Assembly: GCA_944372565.1 (NCBI GenBank)
Contig: CALVZR010000055.1
Coordinates: 1 to 9,379 of the forward strand
Reading direction: 5' to 3'
DNA length: 9,379 nucleotides
Source of the DNA: an uncultured Clostridia bacterium
GTDB lineage: Bacteria > Bacillota > Clostridia > Christensenellales > Borkfalkiaceae
The notes under the pieces were generated by a model. The model was not told the origin of the DNA. It was given only the letters and a program-made list of their open reading frames with translations, and ran no database searches. Shown here in pieces: positions 5,261-9,379 of this stretch (positions are counted from its first letter, which is position 1; every line of letters starts with the position of its first letter). Position numbers and translations under genes: made by a program.

Positions 5261-5464
5261 TCAGTCCTCTAAACCGATCAGGTAATCGGCGCTGATATTC
5301 AGACATCTGCAAAGCAGGCGGATCTGCTCCACGGAAGGCTGGCTCCGCCCTTTTTCCCAGGAATAAATGCTGTCGTCGGTCGTACCTACGGCTTCGGCAA
5401 GCTGTTTTTGTTTCAAGCCTTTTTCCAGGCGTTGTTCTCTCAGCCTTACGGCAAAAATATCCAT
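5261..5464 (-). CDS. Small XRE-family DNA-binding regulator
   Basis: A 67-residue protein made almost entirely of one Cro/C1-type helix-turn-helix domain (about residues 6-64). The signatures are LREQRLEKGLKQKQLAEAVG (helices 1-2), the recognition segment TTDDSIYSWEKGRSQPS (28-44) and LCRCLNISADYLIGLED at the end. It has no sensing or oligomerisation domain, so it may act as a simple repressor or antitoxin-like dimer. The target is unknown. The gene is last on the minus-strand cluster, 19 bases after the GH28 stop, and ends next to a strong hairpin. The ATG at 5462-5464 has no clear Shine-Dalgarno sequence (CCCCGAAAAAT precedes it), so it may rely on coupling to GH28 translation. The family is certain. 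The role is not. Confidence 0.9.
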   Translation of the reverse strand: MDIFAVRLREQRLEKGLKQKQLAEAVGTTDDSIYSWEKGRSQPSVEQIRLLCRCLNISADYLIGLED

Positions 5465-5483
5465 ATTTTTCGGGGCGTCCGTT

Positions 5484-6866
5484 TTATTTTATACGCACGT
5501 TTTCGCAGCCGTGCGCGAAGATAGGCTCTTTCACGGGGGCGAACACCGCGCGGAATTTCTCTTCGCCGAGGGCGGCGCGCAGTTTTCCGAGTTCCTCTTC
5601 GGTGTAACCTTCCGCCGAAACGGGCGCAATCGAAATTTCCGTGTTCAGCAGGGAAACGTTCTTCGCGCCGCGCATCACGAGGGCGTAGGGCAGGGAATAG
5701 GCGTGCGTTTGCATCCTGTCGAAATCGTCGCCGTGCATCTTGGGCACGGGCACGACGTTGAGCGAGCAGTTTTTCAGCGTTACGCCGTTTATTTCGCCGT
5801 TCTTTTCGGCGAAAAAGTATCCCGCGCCGTTGCCCCTGAAACGCAGGTTTTCCACCGTTACGTCGCTGATTTTTCCCTCGTCCGCCGTGATGCAGAGCGC
5901 CGTTCCGGGGAAGGACTGTTCGGCAACGGTATCTTTATATTCGATATCCGAAATATCCCCGTCGCAGGCGTTCATCAGCAGAACGGCGCACGCCTCGCGG
6001 ATGCGGCAGCCGAGAATTTTCACGCCCCGCACGTATGCGCTCTTTTCCCTGCCGTAAACGACGTCGAGGTCGAGCCCCGAATAGATGCGCACGGCGTGGA
6101 TGGACGTTTCAAAAACGCAGTTTTCCACGCGGATATTTTCGGCGGGCTTGCCGTAGGTGCAGTCTATGGCGATGCAGTCGTCCCCGCAGTGAAAATCCCC
6201 GCGGGAAACGAGCACGTTCCTGCAGGAAGAAAGATGCAGGCCGTCGGCGCTCGGCTGGGCATAGTCGTTGCGCACGGTAAGCCCCTCAAAACGCAGATTT
6301 TCGCAGTCGAGGAACCAGCCGGAAAAGCAGGGGGCGCGTTCCACGCGCAGCCCCGAAACCGAAACGTTTTCGCACTTTTCAAAGAGCATCATTTTCGGGC
6401 GGGGGCGGCAGGGTTTGAGCCAGAAGGTGGGCTGGCGGAAGTAATCGGGCGCGAAAATGGAATTTTCGTCCGCGATGACGGCGGAGAGCGGCTCTTTCAC
6501 GCAATACGCCCGATCGTTTGCCGCGAGCGTGCCGCCCTCGATTTCGATGTCCTTCGCGCGGTAGGCGTATAAAAGGCCGAATTCGTCCCGCCCCTCTTCC
6601 GGCATAAAATACGGGCTGGGGTGTTTTGCGTGGCGGCTTTCGGGGTCGCGCGCGGCGGGGATCCAATCGGTTTTGTCGAGGTCGGCAAGCAGTTTCGCGC
6701 CGGGCGCGAAATGCAGTTTCGTATGGCTTTTCAGTTCGAGCGTGGCGGTGAGGTAAGTCCCCGCGGGAAAGTAGATCTCGCCGCCCGCCGCGAGCGCGCG
6801 GCGGAGGGCATAGGTGTCGGAAGTCGCGCCGTCGCCTGCGGCGCCGAAGTCTTTTACGTTCAGCAT
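5484..6866 (-). CDS. Glycoside hydrolase family 28 (polygalacturonase-like) protein, no signal peptide
   Basis: A 460-residue right-handed beta-helix protein. The N-terminus NVKDFGAAGDG (3-13) with YFPAGTY (32-38) is the pectinase/pectate-lyase-3 entry signature, and parallel-coil repeats of the type ENVSVSGL and ENIRVENC follow. GH28 enzymes hydrolyse galacturonan or rhamnogalacturonan linkages with three Asp. The matching residues here are Asp208 (SADGLHL), Asp229 and Asp230 (CGDDCIAI). His257 (SIHAVRI) and Arg260 correspond to the GHG and RIK motifs, but the RIK lysine is Tyr262 and the glycines around the histidine are missing, so the substrate probably differs from plain polygalacturonate. 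There is no signal peptide, which suggests a cytosolic enzyme acting on imported oligosaccharides. AAGGA lies seven bases before the ATG. It lies 30 bases after the TIR gene and 19 before the XRE gene, with no promoter seen in either gap. Confidence 0.88.
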   Translation of the reverse strand: MLNVKDFGAAGDGATSDTYALRRALAAGGEIYFPAGTYLTATLELKSHTKLHFAPGAKLLADLDKTDWIPAARDPESRHAKHPSPYFMPEEGRDEFGLLYAYRAKDIEIEGGTLAANDRAYCVKEPLSAVIADENSIFAPDYFRQPTFWLKPCRPRPKMMLFEKCENVSVSGLRVERAPCFSGWFLDCENLRFEGLTVRNDYAQPSADGLHLSSCRNVLVSRGDFHCGDDCIAIDCTYGKPAENIRVENCVFETSIHAVRIYSGLDLDVVYGREKSAYVRGVKILGCRIREACAVLLMNACDGDISDIEYKDTVAEQSFPGTALCITADEGKISDVTVENLRFRGNGAGYFFAEKNGEINGVTLKNCSLNVVPVPKMHGDDFDRMQTHAYSLPYALVMRGAKNVSLLNTEISIAPVSAEGYTEEELGKLRAALGEEKFRAVFAPVKEPIFAHGCENVRIK

Positions 6867-6896
6867 AACGGTTTCCTTAACATGTAAAATTTGAGA

Positions 6897-9379
6897 TTAT
6901 CGATAATAACGCGCGATGAATTTTTCCAAATCCTTTTCGTTTCTGATTTCCGCGAATTTGGCGCGTAATATTTTGCGCTCTTTCTCTTTTGAAAGGTTGC
7001 GGTAGTAAATCCGGTTGAGAACGAACCGCACGAGAATGCGCGCGACGACGAGGAAAACCAGCATGCCCAGCCCCCCGAAAAACGGGAACAGGAAAATACA
7101 AATGATTACTCTTCCTGCTGTTTCGCCGTCTTTTACGTCTAAAAACTGCCATGTTTTCGTCAGACCGAGGATAACGGAAACGAGGGCGCCCGCAACGAAG
7201 GGCATGATCGGCAGGGTATCCCCATTGTCGAGGATCTCTAGGATCGCAGGGGAATTGAACCACGTTACGAGAAACCACACGCTCGTTCCGATCCCCGCCG
7301 TCCAGAGGAGAATTTTCAAAAACCAATACAGTTTAGGGGAAAACGCCCCTTTCATATAGCCGTGGGGGATTTCCGCGGCAACGTCGTCGCACCGTTCCCG
7401 CGCGGCGGCAACGTCTGCGGGATCGACTTCCTTTGCGGCGCGCCCTTTTAAGGCGTACAGCCTGCGCACCGCCTTAGCTACCGGTGCGATTTTTGCCGTT
7501 TGCTCAACCTCTTCAAAATAATCCGCGCGTTTTTTTTCGTAATAATCCTGAAACGCACTGCCTTTCAGCGTTTTATATCTGCCTTTTTGTTCTTCGGGAA
7601 GGAATTCGGCGCACTCGTCCGCCTCTTTGAAAGAGGACTTTGTTTCGGCAATGTACATGCAGAGCGGTTCCACGCGGTTTCTGAAATATACGTCCCAGCC
7701 CAACGTTTGCAGATTTTCGGGGAGGGCGGCGAGGAATGCCGCCGTCTTTTTTATCTTTTCGGCTGCTTTATCATCGTTGAAATCCGGCGACGCGGGAAAA
7801 AGCGCTTCGATAAACGATTCCGTGCAGGCTTCTTTTTCCTCTCCGTCCAAAACGTAAGCGGCGGCTTTCTCCGCCGTGCCCGAAAGGGCCTCTCTTTCCA
7901 CACATTCCAGCCGCTTTTTTAAAATCAAAGCATTCATTGTGCGGGCGATGTCGCGCATCCGCGTGAAGTGTTTTGCGATTTCGGGCGGGGTTTCCGCCTC
8001 GGTTTTCAAAAGATACGCCAAATCGGATTTCAGTTCTTCGTAGGTGCAGCGTTCCGCGTGCGCGGGCGAGGCGAGTTCTTCCGCCTGCCTTTCGAGTTCG
8101 CCCGCCTTTTCCCTGCGTTCCTTTTCCAGGCGGCGGAGCCGCTCTTCCTCTTCCCGCTTGCGGGAAAGTTCTTCCGTAAACGCGCGGTGCGGTTCGATGA
8201 GGTTTTCAAAGATCTCCCCGTCCGCGGGGCGCGCGGCGAATTTCAGCACGTTTTTATAATTCGCGTCGGCATCCAGCCCCTCGTCGCGGATAAGGGGCGC
8301 GGGGGAGGAGAGCTGCCTTTCGGCAAGCAGTTTATAATACCACGCGCAGGCGTTTTTGGGCTGAATTTTCAGTACGTCGCCGATATTGCGCTTTGCGTCG
8401 TCGAAACTGCCGCCCTCGATTTCGATGAGGGAGAGTTCGAGCAAGGACGCCACGCTCGCGGCGCTGCCGCCCTGCACGGCGGGTGCGGCGGAGGCAGCCG
8501 TTTCTTTCAGCCGCTCCATCTCCGCCATCTGCCTGTTCATAAACTTTTCCAGCTCTTCTTTTTGTTTCCGTTCGAGTTCCGCCAGCTTATCCACCGGCTT
8601 CACGATGCCCTTCACCACTTCCGAAAGCCGTTTCATCAGGTTGATGTCCGCCTTCACACCCTGGTAGCTCCTGAGCGCCGCGGGCAGGCTCTCCGGCTTG
8701 AATCCGTCGATAAAGACGGGGATCACGCTCTTTTCGCGGTGTGCGTTGAACGCGAGATATCTCGACCATTCGTTTTTCACCCACTGCGATTCGATGTATT
8801 CGCTCTTCGAGCACAGCAAAAGCAAAACCTTCGCCGTGTACAGCCCGCGGTAGATGTTCGGCTCGTATTCCCTCGTCGTCAGCGTTTCCAGCGTCCTCTC
8901 GCTGAAAAACACGTTGTAATCCTTGATGAATTCGTTGTAGATGTTCTGCGCGATTTCGTAATCCTTGGTTTTTCCCGCGCCGTCCGCGGTCGTGCTCTTG
9001 AAACAGATGAAGATATCGTAAGGCTCGGTCGTTACGGCGATGCGGTTATACAGCCGCTTGGCGTCCTCTATCTTCCTGCTCTCCGCATCGTAAGCGGCGC
9101 GCTTTTCCGCGGAAAGGGACGGATAGAGCGCTTTTACTTTTGCAAGGTTTCGGGATTCCGACACGGCGATATCCGAAACGGCGTAGAAAGAGGGAAATTT
9201 TTCCCCGTTGCCGTCCTCTTCGAACAACACCTGCTGTTCGCACAGGAACAGCCCCCAGAACACTTCCGCAAGATCGGAGGTATCCGCTTTTTTCACAAGA
9301 TCGGCATAAATTTTTTCCGCTTCCGCAAACCGGGCGTTCTGCCTTAAATAAAACGCCTGCGAAAGTTCGATGCCGATCT
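6897..9379 (-). CDS. TIR-domain protein with coiled coils and three C-terminal membrane helices (5' end outside window)
   Basis: The frame is open to the right edge, so the true start is outside. A GTG at 9294-9296 (residue 1 here, 799 residues to the stop) is internal, because helical sequence of the same character (NARFAEAEKIYADL) continues upstream. Residues 1-92 form the helical region that typically precedes TIR in a large Clostridia family. The TIR domain spans about 93-232: YDIFICFKS, KTKDYEIAQNIYNEF, NVFFSERTLE, REYEPNIYRGL, VLLLLCSKSEY, QWVKNEWSRYL. Glu145 aligns with the catalytic Glu of SARM1-type NADases. A coiled coil follows (236-266), then a TPR-like hairpin (285-326), a second charged coiled coil (372-410), helical sequence, and hydrophobic helices at about 656-680, 695-715 and 729-760, ending in a basic tail. 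TIR proteins cleave NAD or signal in defence. The role here is inferred only. It is probably co-transcribed with the GH28 gene. Confidence 0.9.
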   Translation of the reverse strand, partial: IGIELSQAFYLRQNARFAEAEKIYADLVKKADTSDLAEVFWGLFLCEQQVLFEEDGNGEKFPSFYAVSDIAVSESRNLAKVKALYPSLSAEKRAAYDAESRKIEDAKRLYNRIAVTTEPYDIFICFKSTTADGAGKTKDYEIAQNIYNEFIKDYNVFFSERTLETLTTREYEPNIYRGLYTAKVLLLLCSKSEYIESQWVKNEWSRYLAFNAHREKSVIPVFIDGFKPESLPAALRSYQGVKADINLMKRLSEVVKGIVKPVDKLAELERKQKEELEKFMNRQMAEMERLKETAASAAPAVQGGSAASVASLLELSLIEIEGGSFDDAKRNIGDVLKIQPKNACAWYYKLLAERQLSSPAPLIRDEGLDADANYKNVLKFAARPADGEIFENLIEPHRAFTEELSRKREEEERLRRLEKERREKAGELERQAEELASPAHAERCTYEELKSDLAYLLKTEAETPPEIAKHFTRMRDIARTMNALILKKRLECVEREALSGTAEKAAAYVLDGEEKEACTESFIEALFPASPDFNDDKAAEKIKKTAAFLAALPENLQTLGWDVYFRNRVEPLCMYIAETKSSFKEADECAEFLPEEQKGRYKTLKGSAFQDYYEKKRADYFEEVEQTAKIAPVAKAVRRLYALKGRAAKEVDPADVAAARERCDDVAAEIPHGYMKGAFSPKLYWFLKILLWTAGIGTSVWFLVTWFNSPAILEILDNGDTLPIMPFVAGALVSVILGLTKTWQFLDVKDGETAGRVIICIFLFPFFGGLGMLVFLVVARILVRFVLNRIYYRNLSKEKERKILRAKFAEIRNEKDLEKFIARYYR

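Noticed and set aside
5717..5723. A further TGTCGAA heptamer
   Set aside because: It lies inside the GH28 coding sequence, far from any start, and is explained by codon content.
6896..6907. Perfect 12-base palindrome ATTATCGATAAT at the TIR stop codon
   Set aside because: It is AT-rich, built from the last codons and stop of the TIR gene, with no T-tract or operator context. Chance is likely.
2803..9296. Numerous long Arg/Ala/Gly-rich open frames antisense or out of phase with sipL, ispE, GH28 and TIR genes
   Set aside because: They are shadow frames created by high GC content at codon positions, with no motifs and no ribosome sites.
1..9379. CRISPR array, tRNA, rRNA, IS element or attachment site
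   Set aside because: No regularly spaced repeats, cloverleaf-like sequence, transposase frame, or flanking direct repeats were found.

Overview
This is a GC-rich window from the chromosome of an endospore-forming (or formerly spore-forming) member of the Clostridia. The evidence is a Spo0A homologue, a Veg homologue, a DUF3794+LysM protein of the SipL type, and ispE, in an arrangement that echoes the Bacillus veg-sspF-ispE locus. The pectinase-like GH28 gene and the long TIR-domain gene resemble accessory genes of uncultured gut or rumen Clostridia (for example Christensenellales-like lineages). That narrower placement is inference. Nothing here looks like a prophage, IS element, CRISPR array, tRNA or rRNA.

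Left part, plus strand. A strong intrinsic terminator (13-54) closes an operon that lies outside the window. About 740 bases without a convincing gene follow. They hold two perfect TGTCGAA (0A-box) heptamers in inverse orientation, an extended -10 promoter and promoter-like elements close to spo0A, so this looks like a long control region for spo0A. spo0A (799-1560) has a fully conserved DNA-binding domain, but its receiver domain has glutamate where the phosphoacceptor aspartate should be. A well-formed promoter (1617-1645) then drives a small protein with two four-cysteine zinc ribbons and a very acidic tail (1740-2246), which ends in its own terminator.

Middle part, plus strand. veg (2425-2667) ends in a terminator. 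sipL (2803-4320) and ispE (4317-5156) follow as a translationally overlapping pair: the TTG start of ispE overlaps the TGA stop of sipL. Spo0A would commit the cell to sporulation. SipL would tether SpoIVA and the coat basement layer to the forespore. IspE supplies isoprenoid precursors, including the lipid carrier for peptidoglycan.

Right part, minus strand, converging on ispE at a shared bidirectional hairpin (5226-5257). The order of transcription is a large TIR-domain protein with three C-terminal membrane helices (cut by the right window edge), a signal-peptide-less GH28-family beta-helix enzyme, and a 67-residue XRE-family regulator. The gaps are 30 and 19 bases, so the three are probably co-transcribed. 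The functional link between them is unknown.

The observations most worth a second look are the D-to-E change at the Spo0A phosphorylation site, the putative two-promoter 0A-box control region, the TIR protein with a membrane domain, and the acidic-tailed zinc-ribbon protein.
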